A stretch of DNA of 64,000 nt from Ceratothoa steindachneri (Eukaryota; Arthropoda; Malacostraca; Isopoda; Cymothoidae), in contig OZ018335.1 of assembly GCA_963969495.1 (NCBI GenBank), positions 84,736,354 to 84,800,353 of the forward strand, read 5' to 3'. Under the pieces are notes generated by a model. That model worked only from the letters and a program-made list of their open reading frames with translations, made no database searches and was not told where the DNA came from. Positions 1-10,734 of the stretch are shown in pieces; within the stretch, counting starts at the first letter, position 1, and every line of letters begins with the position of its first letter. A program made the translations under genes and the position numbers.

Positions 1-290
1 CATCCTTGCCTTGCCTTTTGATTACTTAATAAATGAAAAGATTGCTTTGAGGCATAACAGATGTCATTTCTTTTGATCGTGAAGGTAAAGGAAGTATCTA
101 ACAGCTTATCTTTATGAGGAAAGTTTAAATCCTTTCGGCTCCACAACCGTTTGACTTGTCGATCTCTTGCCCTACCTCTCTTCTGCTATGTGTGCGTCGC
201 CTAGGAAGGTCATCACGCTCCCTGGGTGGGTCCTAGGTCCCAAAAGGAGAAAATATTATGTGTAGTGAGTACTTCTGTAAGGTCTGGGTG

Positions 291-329
291 GTATATAAGT
301 AAGCGTTCAATGGTGTCTGGGCTTTAGTT
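291..329 (+). promoter_or_regulatory. TATA box and initiator-like motif in left LTR-like repeat
   Basis: GTATATAAG starts at 291 and is followed about 34 nt downstream by CTTTAGTTG, which resembles an arthropod initiator. This spacing is close to that of an RNA polymerase II core promoter. The same pair occurs in the right repeat. Confidence 0.4.
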
Positions 330-749
330 GCATCTATTGTGTGTTGGTGTCAGGACAAAGTATATTTTTAGTTTATATTCGATGTTTCTAATCTTGGCTA
401 GACCTGCTTGTTTCGATTTTTAGAATTCACAGAACTCGACTTAAAATCGGTGAATCTTTAACTTGCCATATTCAGAATAACTTTTTTGGGCGTTCCCGGG
501 TTGAGGAAGATCTTACTTAGTTCACCGTCTTCCGAGAGTATCCGAGCTGCAGAAGAAGAACACATCTTGCCCATTGTTGGGTGATCCTCTCCTAATGAGG
601 TAGACACCTAAATAATCTGTGACACCTCCGAAGGACGGTGAAGCAGATGTGTGCGTCGCCTAGGAAGGCCATCACACTCCCTGGGTGGGTCCTAGGTCAC
701 TAAAGGAGGAGATATTATGTGTAGTGAGTACTTCTGTAAGGTCTGGGTG

Positions 750-788
750 GTATATAAGTAAGCGTTCAATGGTGTCTGGGCTTTAGTT
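750..788 (+). promoter_or_regulatory. TATA box and initiator-like motif in right LTR-like repeat
   Basis: This is the exact counterpart of the motif pair at 291-329, shifted by 459 bp with the spacing preserved. Confidence 0.4.
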
Positions 789-943
789 GCATCTGTTGTG
801 TGTTGGTGTCGGGACAAAGTATATTTTTGATTTATATTCGCTGTTTCTAATCTTAGCTAGACCTGCTTGTTTCGATTTTTAGAATTCACAGAACTCGACT
901 TAAAATCGGTGAATCTTTAACTTGCCATATTCAGAATAACTTT

Positions 944-1721
944 AAAGCCTTAAAAATTTGAATAAATACTTAATCAATTGCAAAAATGAGAATCTTTGAA
1001 TCGTAAATTTCGATTATGAGAAAAACTGCTACACTGTAAAAATGAAATCGGAATCAGAAAAACGTTAATTCCTAGACGAAGGAAATGGAACTAATTGGAT
1101 CCACCTCATCAAGAAGTGATTTATTTGCGTTTCTTTTCACACAAATCGTTGAATGAGAAAAAAAATTAAGGAATAAAATTTTAACGATGCGTCTTTGTCT
1201 TATGCTATTTCGTCATCGACGTCTACTTAAGAAATAAAACTATTTAGTATTTTTCTTAGGAATACTCAAACACATATATAAGTATATAATCATCTTAGAT
1301 ACAAAAAATAATAGAAATTAGATAGTCTAATTAACCACTATGAAAGCCCTGTCGATAATTGAAGTTTCCACAATTTCCTCGAACAAAACACCCAATTTAC
1401 TTCATCAACAAATGTCCCCCCTCCCCCCGAAAACTTCTATGCCATCTTTACAGCCCAAAGAAATAAATTAAAAAAATGTATTAGTTTCCCATATGCGCCA
1501 GCCTTATCCACTTAAAATCATATGCGAACCAAAACGACATTAATACTATTCCGAAATCTTTGACCAAACTGCATCCTACCAACCAAGATTCCGGCGTATA
1601 TCTTAAACTCTGCCAGAATTGCAACTTATCATATATCAGTGTCTGGTCACTTTAACAAGAAAATAAAAGAAGATGAAGCTGATAAAAGAAAATGTGAAAT
1701 TTCTTCAAGTCTTTTGGCGCC
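944..1721. other. AT-rich stretch, nothing recognised
   Basis: No ORF of note, repeat or transposase similarity was seen. It contains a short (TA)-rich patch near 1273-1290 and a C-rich run near 1420-1428. Confidence 0.5.
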
Positions 1722-1976
1722 ATGCAAAATTACGACTATAGGATTGACTTCAACCATTCAAAAATTATTTATAAATCAAACGATTATATTATGAGGAAAA
1801 TTGCTGAATCAATACTCAACAACAGAGACGATAATTTCAATTTTTCGGTGAGGCAATACAAATTTAATATGTGTCGAATTATTTTGGCCAACTTATTTAT
1901 AAACCACCCGAACCGTCTTAAAATCTTTGCCCCCAGTTTCACGCAAATACTCATTTTTCGAGTTTGTTTCCTCTGA
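1722..1976 (+). pseudogene. Penelope-like element, C-terminal fragment
   Basis: The 84-residue frame contains RIDFNHSKIIYKSNDYIMRK followed by IAESILNN. This matches the segment that follows the GIY-YIG core in Penelope-like retroelements, and it is collinear with the better preserved copy near the other end of the window ([20 protein letters not shown] at 63.1-63.4 kb, minus strand). Penelope-like elements encode a reverse transcriptase fused to a GIY-YIG endonuclease that nicks target DNA. The upstream GIY-YIG core and all RT motifs are missing here, so this is a 5'-truncated remnant. The last 20 residues no longer resemble the family. Confidence 0.6.
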
Positions 1977-2804
1977 CTTCATGTTGTTTAATCTTTACCA
2001 ACGAACCACGCCTAATATATATATTTGAGTTTTCCCTTTTGATTTCTCTGGTTGTATTTTGTTTGGTCTTTTAATTTACTCCGGAACAACGCCAAATGTC
2101 TATGTTTTTCTCCGTTTTGTTTTCTTTGATTTTTTTGTTAGTTTTTTTAATTGGGCTTTATATACTGGATGATATTAGCTTCATTTTTTATTACATAGTT
2201 GAAAATGGCTGCTGACTGCTGACTGCTGAAACTAGTTCTGTGCTATAAAATAAATTCAGATTCATATATTGTGGTTCATCAGTACTTTTTGGCATTGCTA
2301 TATGTCGTAGAATGGACTCTCGACGATATACCATATATAACTATTCGTTGAGGGAACTTCTTTAATTATCTTTAGAGTGCATAGATGTCTAGGCTGGCCG
2401 ATATTATGTATCTTCGATATGCTTAAGAAGTGGAACTGAGCTCAAGGATAATAATATTGCTATCATTAATAAAATTGAGTTTTATTCATAATAACTATCA
2501 ACAACACACAAAACGGAAAATATTGACATAAACAGAGAATGGAAAGGGTCGTGGGGACTCGAGCTAATCCGAGGATTAAAAGATTTAAAAAGATAAAACA
2601 AATATATAGTTAAACGGAGGGGATGGTTTGCTAAACCATTCAAAGCACAGGATAGAGTTGACAAAAGGGTTAAATACTCAAAGGTAACGTTCGGATTACG
2701 TAATTATACTTATTGTGCAGAGGAAGGCGGCGTGAAGGAATTTTCGGTCCGCTGGCGAGTTCCAGCCGAAGGGGGGGAATAAAATGATCCTGACGTAGCG
2801 TCTT
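1977..2804. other. AT-rich intergenic stretch, nothing recognised
   Basis: There is a short three-fold GACTGCT iteration near 2212-2228. Short minus-strand frames around 2482-2876 look like chance openings at the edge of the GC-rich repeat that follows. Confidence 0.4.
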
Positions 2805-3298
2805 GGGAATGAGAACCGTTTCTTGTCGAACAGATTTAAGAACAATGGCTGTTCTACATTGTTCTCTTCTGGACAACAGGATGGCGTAAAAACCGTATCT
2901 TGTCTACGGGCTCAAGAAAAATGGCTGTTCTAATGTTGTTCTGTTCTGAACAACAAGGGGGAAGGGTGAGAACCGTTTCTTGGCAAACGGGCTCAAACGA
3001 ACAATGGCTGTTCTAACGTTGTTCTCTTTCTGAACAAAAGGAGAAAGGGTTAGAACCATTTCTTGTCAACGGGCTTGAACGAACAATGGCTGTTCTAACG
3101 TTGTTCTCTTTCTGAACAACAAGGGAAGGGTGAGAACCGTTTCTTGGCGAACGGGCTCAAACCAACAATGGCTGTTCTACGTTGTTCTCTTTGTAACAAC
3201 AGGGGGGGGGGGTGAGTCCGTTTCTTGTCAACATCTCGAACGAACAATGACTGTTCTAACGTTGTTCTCTTCTGAACAACAAGGGGGAAACCTTGTGG
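2805..3298. repeat. Minisatellite of about 80-bp hairpin-forming units
   Basis: Six imperfect units begin at about 2813, 2891, 2971, 3054, 3135 and 3217, each opening with GAACCGTTTCTTG or a variant. Each unit carries GAACAATGGCTGTTC and then a dyad in which GTTGTTC and GAACAAC flank a 6-7-nt loop. The array is markedly more GC-rich than its surroundings. The short ORFs across it follow the repeat and do not look like real proteins. It resembles in style, but not in sequence, the modular repeat at 11.9-13.6 kb. Confidence 0.8.
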
Positions 3299-3790
3299 AC
3301 TCGGCGTCACGAAGGCTCTAACCTTGGAACTCAAGGGATATTGTCCTTCTTCTGGACAAGTGATGGTTAATCTCGAGGTCGAGGTCCCTTGGCGCACAAG
3401 GTGAGAGAGGGTCGTAGTGATGTTTCGCGACGAAAATCTGGATCTCCAATCTGATTTTAGTGGTAAAGTCTCCATCTAAATAGTCAAGACACTCCCTTGG
3501 CGTGGGGGACAATGGAGTGGGAGCTTCAAGGAAATGCACAGCCGAGCCTGAGAACAAGCCTTATCTGCCCCTAAGCCTAGCTCAATCTGGCTTGATCGGC
3601 GTGTGTGGCGAACGCGGGGGGGGGGGGGGGTGATAAACCTCCTTGTTTAAACATTGACTCAGGTGGCTGCGATGAGGCGCACAGCTTCAAAGCGAAGATG
3701 CACGAGGGTAGCATCGTGGTTTTAAATAACATGTGATAGTGGTTAAAATTAACGTGGCCTCAACCCGTTCTATCACAGTGCTTTATTTTT
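3299..3790. repeat. GC-rich non-coding segment continuing the minisatellite
   Basis: It contains direct GAGGTC iterations near 3372-3386 and a G-run near 3617-3630, and stays GC-rich until about 3775. It is probably part of the same undetermined repeat as the hairpin array. No protein similarity was seen on either strand. Confidence 0.4.
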
Positions 3791-4195
3791 ACTTTTGATT
3801 CTTTAACAAGGGAGTATTCGTAATATTATATTTCTATTGCCATTTGCAGCGTTTCGAGAATCTAATTAAACAACTGGGAGAAAAATATACTTTTATTTAC
3901 ATAAAAAAGTGAAATATTAAAACTTTAAATATAATAATGCTATAATAAGAGGATCTAAATAAAAATTAATACTACCAATGAGTACTACGCGATGGTTGAC
4001 GCATAATTCACTTTAGCACAGTATGGTAACTAACGAACATGAATAAGTTTTAGATTCTTTTTATCTTTAACTAATAGTGAATCTGGAGTTGAAGGACCTT
4101 GAACGAGAACCTTTTCTTGCGATGATTCGAGACGTGTTTTACTGGAGCTCTTCTCGCGGACGTGAGATTGACTCGTAAAACAGCTGATCGCTCTC
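3791..4195. other. AT-rich stretch; possible tail shared with the 10.7-kb element
   Basis: The stretch around 3890-4010 resembles 10650-10790: both run from an ACTTTTATTT segment to ACCAATGAGTA and on to a GACGC/AACGC block. This suggests a remnant of the 3' end of the element whose ORF lies at 10.7-11.9 kb. Otherwise nothing is recognised. Confidence 0.3.
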
Positions 4196-4781
4196 AGCTT
4201 GTGCAACTCTAGCCTTGTGGACTTTGACAACGTTGAAGTCGATCATGGGGCGTGAGGTTTCTAGGAACCCAATGGGCAGAGACCTTGGTCATGTCCTAAT
4301 TGTCGTGGATGATGTTGATAACACTTCCATATGATATATCAAGTTGTCGCTCGATTTCTTCGACCTTCACCTGTCGATTTTCGACGATCATTCTCTCCAC
4401 ACAGGCCACTTGTCCTCGTTTGTCACGTCTGACAGGCGTCCTGAACGGGGCTCATCTTCAAGGGACTCACGACCATGGAGGAACTCCCTATTCCAGCGAG
4501 CAATGGTTGCATAGGAAGGGGCAGTTTCGGTGTACACTGCAACCATGCGTTCATGGATCTATTTTGCATTCTTGCCTTCCTCGGTCAAAAATTTGATCAC
4601 TGCGCGGTGCTCAACCTTCTCCGTTGCTGAAAAATTTGTGACTGACGATCTGCGATCAGCTACTGCTTCTTAAATAGACGAGGCAGGAGCGTCCTGACTT
4701 TTCATAACTGTTCCTAACACTGCCACAAACAGCCATCCCCCTTCCTCTGTTTTGCCCTACCAATTCGCAAAACTTATTGAC
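4196..4781 (-). mobile_element. Internally deleted mariner, copy 1
   Basis: This is a minus-strand mariner carrying the transposase N-terminal HTH region and then jumping straight to the KARVAQA region that normally follows the second catalytic Asp. The central catalytic domain is absent. The junction is the same as in the copy at 42.6-43.5 kb. The 5' terminal inverted repeat end is recognisable near 4760-4781 (GCGAATTGGTAGGGCAAAAC on the minus strand). The start codon, ATG in the other copy, is ACG here. Similarity stops near 4195, so the 3' end is lost. It cannot encode an active transposase. Confidence 0.75.
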
Positions 4782-5129
4782 CGCCCCTCCTATATTAAGT
4801 TCGATCTCGTGTATATTTTGTCCTTCGCTTGCCATCTTTCCTCAAGGTAACATGAATAAAATTTCTCTTATGCCTCTCTCTCCTTCTGCGAGGTGATCCT
4901 TAAGCTGCGCCGCCAAGACGCTTTTTCAATTGGAGCCGTTACTGAGACTGTCAAGAACTCCAAAAGTTTATTCTGTTAACCTAGGACAACACAGGTTTAT
5001 GTAAAGTCAGTAAATTAACCAGTATGCCAAGGACAACTTTAAAAACAGGAGACCAATCAATAACTAAAGAAGGTCCTTTGCAAGACCGGTACAGCACTTT
5101 CGCGAGATACTATTAACATTTTTGGCTAT

Positions 5130-5810
5130 CACTCTCTCCAGGTAGAATATGGCCCCTCGCTGGTGGAAGAAAATCTTCCCCCTCGAAACCTCGCGGTCAA
5201 ACCATTTATCAATTTGAAGAAAACGATGGCTTGTCTTGTATTCGCTACTGAGCAGGTTACCTGGGCGGATGAACAGAGCAGCAAAGGCCAATTAAGCGTA
5301 GGAATAAAACTTCAAATTGCACTTTCCCAATGGTATTCGTCAATTGCACCAAAAATAGTGTGAAATTTGGTGGAGGAAGTGTTATTGTCTGGGGTGTAAA
5401 TTGGGTAGAACGCACTGAGTCCTTTATGCGCTTACGAGGTATAGTGAATGTGCAAGTGTACAAGAAATTGATGCAGCAGCATGGTTTGCCTCATCCGTGA
5501 GCCTCAGAAGCCCAACCTAAAATTTTCATGCATGATAAAGCCCCCTACCAGAGCACCAAATAGATAAAGACTTTCTGGGATGTAGAGCACATCACTGTTT
5601 GGAACTCGAATGCAAAGAGTCCACAACTGAATCGCATTGAAAATGTTTGGAAGTGACTTAGAGCGAGGTCTAAAGCAAGAAATTAAAAAAAAAGTTCAAT
5701 AACTGTGTTAAATGATTTAATATGAATGGGTAAATTTCCTGCACAAGATTATCAAAGTTTGATTCTTTCTTATGGTAGATGTCAAAGCATTGTCGAGAAT
5801 AAAACGTCTC
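5130..5810 (+). pseudogene. Tc1-like transposase, decayed
   Basis: In three plus-strand frames the segment reads as a Tc1/mariner DDE transposase: KPFINLKKTMACLVFATEQV (about 5195-5255), then VKFGGGSVIVWG (5358-5393), FMHDKAPYQSTK (5528-5563, the region of the second catalytic Asp, here kept as HDKAP) and SPQLNRIENVWK (5618-5655). Tc1 transposases cut and paste at TA. The third motif reads SPQLNRIEN where SPDLNPIEN is usual, so the residue at the acidic position is Gln. At least four stops and two frameshifts are visible, and the DNA-binding N-terminus is not recognised. Confidence 0.75.
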
Positions 5811-7814
5811 ATCACTAAATGCTAATTCCTTTTAAAATGTATATATGTTTTCCATGGATAATTTTATCGTTATGTTCCAATAGATATTTATTCACGCTGT
5901 CATTTGAAAAATTTGAACAGATCAAAATTAATAGTAATTTGCTTATCTGCAAATAACTTTGGTTTTATTCTTCTAAATTTGCATAAACCTTACATATACG
6001 TAGTTTACAGCTGAAGATTGTCGTACACCAATTTGGGAATCCTTGGATTTTGTTTGACAAAGTTTATGAAAGATGTTGTGATAGGATATACAGGTATTCT
6101 TATCTTTTGGACAGTACTATACTTTAAATTCATGAAGTTATGAACAGTATCTTAGCTACAAGAGGGAATCCCTCATGGTGGCTGCTTTAGCATTCTTCTG
6201 TATTTAATATAAAAATGTGATTTACCTCAACACCGAATATAAGAAACTCTGTACATTCAATTTATGGATAACGCCAAGCAATGTATCTTCTTACCAAAAA
6301 GAAAGCTCTAGAATATAATAGTCCACAAACTTAAAATATTACTTCTGGATCGACGAAAGCTATTACACGTTAGACTTGATGTTTTCTACTCATATACCCT
6401 TTACATATGTTAAAGCATGACGATTTGCATTTTATTTGAAATATGCGGGAAATTGGGGATTATTTGTTGATAACATTCCTGTTTATTCTTGTTTATAAAT
6501 GTGTATAGCCATAAATCCCTGCTTCTCCTTGCTTGACCATTGCGAATTCACATACCTACCTACGTTCATTTTTTCTGTCTGTCTGATTCCCGTTTTATTT
6601 CAGCATGTCGGAAGTATCTGAGATTATTCATTTTAAAATCTCTGCTTATTCTCATCGATACATGAGTATGGGTTTACATCTGTCTCAATTCTCATCAAAC
6701 CTCGCGCATTTTTTTTCCTATGTCTACGTTTCGCGATTTATTTCTGCATATTAGTCTGGTGGAATGATTATATAATATTCATATTTGCGTAGTTGTGTGT
6801 TTCTCTTCTTTCACACTGACTTCAACCTTTTAACCACAAACTTTCGTTCTTTCTTTCCGAACATTTATACGTATTTATGATGATGAGTAGTTTTATTTAT
6901 GCAAAACATATCTCCCAGAATTTTAAAATAAACGGTTGACGCTTCGAGCAGGTTGCGTTGAATCTGTTCCTATCCTTCTTTATACTTTACTTATTTTGTG
7001 GTAATTCATCTAATTTATCGATAAATATAACGGTAATCATTATAAACCCCTTGAAATTCTATTACTTCATCTCTTTACTTTTTTCTAATAATATATCTGT
7101 TGTTGACAGTTGGATATTTTTTGTTATGTCAATATATGTGTACCTGCGCGGTCTGGGTGTTTACCGTACACGCTTTGGTAGTTTATATACATCTATGTTT
7201 AAGCCAGTATTTATCCGCCTCTTGTAGGTCAAAGGAAGTGATATTGTAGATATACCGATATTATTTGACTTGTGGAGTGCTGTGGGAGGTGGGGTGGTGT
7301 CAAAATACAAAAGTTAATCGATACGAAATGGTGGGGTAGGGGGAAGCTGCTTATCTACTCTGTATCTGGCAATAAATAGTGGGTTTCGGGGAGCATTGCG
7401 CCGTCCCTAGTTCCTCAGGAGCGTCACAGGCAGTCGCCTCTCTACTTTTTCAACGTCGGCACTTTGGTGCCTATAGTCGTTAATCAACTTCAGAGGAGAT
7501 TTCACCAACAAGTGCATTTTCACAATGAGTATGGTTATGTGTACTGAGGTTCTCTTTTAATTATTTCATCTAATCTTTCTTTCACTTATTAAAACTTTTC
7601 CCATCTTGTATGCATTACTCTTTCACCTCTCACATCTTGATTATCTATCTTTGAATCTATCAGATGAAAATAGGATTATATTTTCAGTTCACTCAATTCA
7701 AAAGATCTCACCTTGCACACATTCTGACGACGATACCATCGTTAATTGTCGCTTTTTGGGTAAGTGAAATAAAGCAATTGTTGCCACATAGGGCATGGGA
7801 TCATCTCTATATAT
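5811..7814. other. AT-rich stretch without recognised features
   Basis: An 89-codon hydrophobic frame at 6958-7227 reads mainly I, F, L, S and N, as expected of AT-rich noise, and has no family resemblance. 7260-7510 is more GC-rich but non-coding. No repeats shared with the rest of the window were noticed. Confidence 0.4.
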
Positions 7815-9056
7815 AGGGTGTTCGATTAAGACGGATCAAAGTTAGCAGTAAATAAATCAGTGTTATTGGTAAAAATTTATTGATTTCACTATTGGATCAT
7901 GTTAATTGATTCATGGCAATTATGTGTGAAAAATAATATCGCCTAAATGTCCGCCAAGGCTTTAGGCACACCTCCACTCGATAGTCGAAATTTTTGATGA
8001 TGTCTCTGCATAGTTGCTCCTCGATCTCACCAATATGCCTTATTATCTCATCCTTCAGCTGTTAAATTGTTGTTAGCCTGTTGGCATAGACCTTACCTTT
8101 GAGATGACCCCAAAGGAAGAAATCTAAAGGCGTCAAGTCACACGATTGTGTTGGCCAATTGACCTCGCTGTTTCAAGAGATGATGCGACCTCTGAACTTC
8201 TCATTCAATAAAGCCATTGTTGCATTGGCTGTGTCGCATGTGGCGCCGTCCTCTTGAAACCACAAATCTTCAAAATCCATTGAATTCAATTCAGGCAATA
8301 AAATGTTGGTTATTATGGCACGGTATCGTTCGCTAGTAACCGTAATAGGATTCCCGGCATAATTTGCGAAGAAATACGGCCCAATGAATCCGCTAGCAAA
8401 AACAGTAACCTTTTGCGGATGCAACAACTTTTCAACAATCTTCCTGGGATTTTCATCAGCCCAAATCGACAATTCTGCTTATTAACGAATCCACCAAGCT
8501 GAAAATGGGCTTCATCACTAAAGATGATTTTTTGCGAAAAATCATCATTGGCTTGTCTTGCTCGTGCACCCAATTGACGAATGTACGGCGCTTCAAATGG
8601 TCAGCAGTCTTTAGTTTTTGTGTCAATTGAATTTTGTAAGCGGGTAGAGACAAATCTTTTGTAAAAATTCGATGTAACTTTGTTGTGGAGAGGTTCAATT
8701 CCTGCGGGCGATGACGAATAGAGGTGTCTGGATTTTCGGCCACATTCTTGCGCACTGCAGCAATGTTTTCAGCTGAACGGCGTAAACGAGCACGCAATAC
8801 TTTTTCATATGTGCCACCACAGACCACGTTTGTTTGAATTTACGAACAATCTTCCCAATTGCACTCTCGGTTGGTCGATTATGTTGACCAAAAAAATCGC
8901 AAAGTGCGCGAAATGCGTTTTTGTTTCGTAATAGGCTTCGATAACTTTAACACGTTGTTTGATTGTTAATCTTTCCATGGTTGAAATTGCCAAAAACTGA
9001 GGTTTTTAAATTTGAAAGACAAAAATAAATCATTAGACGCTTAAACTTAACCCACA
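7815..9056 (-). pseudogene. IS630/Tc1-mariner-type transposase, nearly full length
   Basis: The minus strand from about 8978 to 7910 reads MERLTIKQRVKVIEAYYE (HTH start), then the linker RRSAENIAAVRKNVAENPD and LNLSTTKLHRIFTKDLSLPA, the first catalytic block IIFSDEAHFQLGGFVNKQNC, then LWFQEDGATCDTA (second Asp) and QSCDLTPLDFFLWG (third Asp). All three acidic positions are present and the second and third are about 36 residues apart, more than in classic DD34D mariners. One stop (before NSEVNW, near 8175) and several frameshifts split the frame. Such enzymes move DNA at TA sites. Terminal inverted repeats could not be fixed by eye; the left edge may be the GGGTGTTCGATTAAGACGG region. Two relatives lie at 16.0-17.3 and 21.9-22.9 kb. 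Confidence 0.85.
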
Positions 9057-9060
9057 TTTA

Positions 9061-9088
9061 AAATCGGTCCAATTTATTGGACCGATTT
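9061..9088. repeat. Perfect 13-bp palindrome
   Basis: AAATCGGTCCAAT and its exact reverse complement flank a TT spacer. It sits just outside the transposase at 7.8-9.05 kb and may be part of that element's end or an independent hairpin. Confidence 0.85.
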
Positions 9089-10734
9089 AGTTCTCTATTC
9101 TTTTTCTTCTGTTTCTATTACACAATCTATTTAATTCTTGTTTCTTCTTCTTTTTGTATCCAAATTCCCATATTTGTTATAGTCCTACACTCCCTCTTCC
9201 CACACCCCATAACCTTATCTTATGTGTGCTGGTGACGGCCTGCACAGCCAGTATTATTAACATTATCGATAATACTCTTACTATATTAATATATTTACTA
9301 TTATCTGCTCCCGGTGTTGCTTCTGATGTTGTTCTCCTTTTTCATTCGATCATCAGCCATTATGTGTTCATTGCTTCGTGTACGTATGTTTGTATATGTA
9401 AAGGCGATCCTTTGTGAATAAATAAATTTTAGGAATGGCTATATTTAGTTGTGATTGTTATTGTTTTCAATATCTATTTGCGTACTCATGTTCACATTGA
9501 TAAGGCACTGTGAAAACACCCCCGTTGGTTATCTCTTTTCCAATATTTTCGTGGTCTAGTGTTTTATCTATGCTCCCTCTGCCACAGGCTTTCTCTTTCT
9601 CTCTCACTCTCATCTTACTTTCACACTCTATGTTCCTCTGTACCTCTTCTTTCTGTCGTGTTTCTATCTATACCTCCTCTGGCACAGTCTCTCTCTTTCC
9701 ATTTCCTATACATTACAGGATGACTTCAGTGGCGCAACCTCTCATTTTCCCTCCTCTCTATCACACCCACGAGCTATCTCTCTCTCTCTTCCTCTTTACG
9801 TTCTTTTTATAGGTTGCGTCTTATCGCCTCGTGTACGTATTTCTGTATGTGCAAATGCTTGTGTTTGTGAATGAATTTTTATGTACATATTTACAGATGC
9901 GTTCAAAATTATAGGCCACGTCAGATACGAAATCTAATGTTGGTCTCTATTCGATGTTCATTAAGTTTGAATCCTTTTTTCATACTTACATTGTAGCAAG
10001 AAAATTCTGTTTCTTGCATCCTATATTTAAATCATTTATATAGTGACATTATAGGAAATAAATGATGGTTTCTTATACGCGTCAATTTTAGGCGAGTGAA
10101 ATTTTATATGCAACATGGATAGCTTTTGTTTTGGTGATTACTTCAGTCGCCAGATAGGCTCTCAAAATTTTATAAAAAAAAATGATTACTTAGACATTTT
10201 TTAATATAAAGCGACACCCTGGAAGTATTTCAAATGATTTGGTAACGATTATAGAGTAAACTAGAAAGTTCGAGAAGGGGTTAGCTGCTAATTGCTTTGA
10301 GATTTGTTATTTATTGTCACAACTTTACCAAGAAAACTTTTACAAGTGCGTAATGGGGAATACCACTGAAATTCAAAATCAGCACCCCCCCCCCCATATT
10401 GTGTTAAAATGCGCAAGGCCGTGCATTGATATAGAAAAGTTCCTCCATTATGAACATTCAAATTTCTTCTGTAAGAAACATTAAACTCTAACACGATTTT
10501 TGGCTTTGGGTAGCAACTGTTATTTTCTATTTGTTTGTGTCTAGAATAGATGAAAAAACAGATTTATTTCAAATTTTGCTTTTGTATCCAGGAAAATGCT
10601 ATTTATCTGAAATTTACCTTATCCTTCTGGAAGGAAGTGGCGAATTTGAACTTTTATTTCCATAAAGTAGAAACAAAACGACATAATAAAACAATAGCAT
10701 TTAATAATTCTAGAATTACATAAGTGAGAAAATT
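9089..10734. other. T-rich and CT-rich stretch, nothing recognised
   Basis: It includes a pyrimidine-rich zone at about 9590-9810 with CTCTCTCT iterations, and a run of C near 10385-10395. ORFs of 87 and 100 codons here mirror this composition and have no family similarity. Confidence 0.4.

Larger units (their letters stand above)
188..943. mobile_element. LTR-like direct-repeat pair (TRIM-like candidate)
   Basis: Two nearly identical 297-bp direct repeats lie at 188-484 and 647-943, separated by 162 bp without coding capacity. Both start ATGTGTGCGTCGCC and end CAGAATAACTTT and differ by only a few bases. Each holds the same TATA-like box followed by an initiator-like TTAGTT, as expected of an LTR promoter. 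Just after the left repeat is TGGGCGTTCCCGGGTTG, which starts TGG as a tRNA primer-binding site would, and before the right repeat is a purine-leaning stretch (GAAGGACGGTGAAGCAG). Short spacing and lack of coding fit a terminal-repeat retrotransposon in miniature. No target-site duplication was found and the repeats do not end in CA, so a simple segmental tandem duplication remains possible. Confidence 0.5.

Noticed and set aside
2805..3298. Possible CRISPR array
   Set aside because: Repeats run end to end without unique spacers of constant length, and the DNA is eukaryotic.
3095..3557. Overlapping frames on both strands in the GC-rich minisatellite
   Set aside because: The frames track the repeat units and have no family similarity.
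6958..7227. Hydrophobic 89-codon frame resembling a membrane protein
   Set aside because: Composition (I, F, L, S, N) is that of AT-rich DNA. No conserved neighbour or motif.
9037..9056. GACGCTTAAACTT string shared with the right end of the 21.9-kb element
   Set aside because: It is a 13-bp match in opposite orientation relative to the two transposases, so it does not work as a shared terminus and may be chance.
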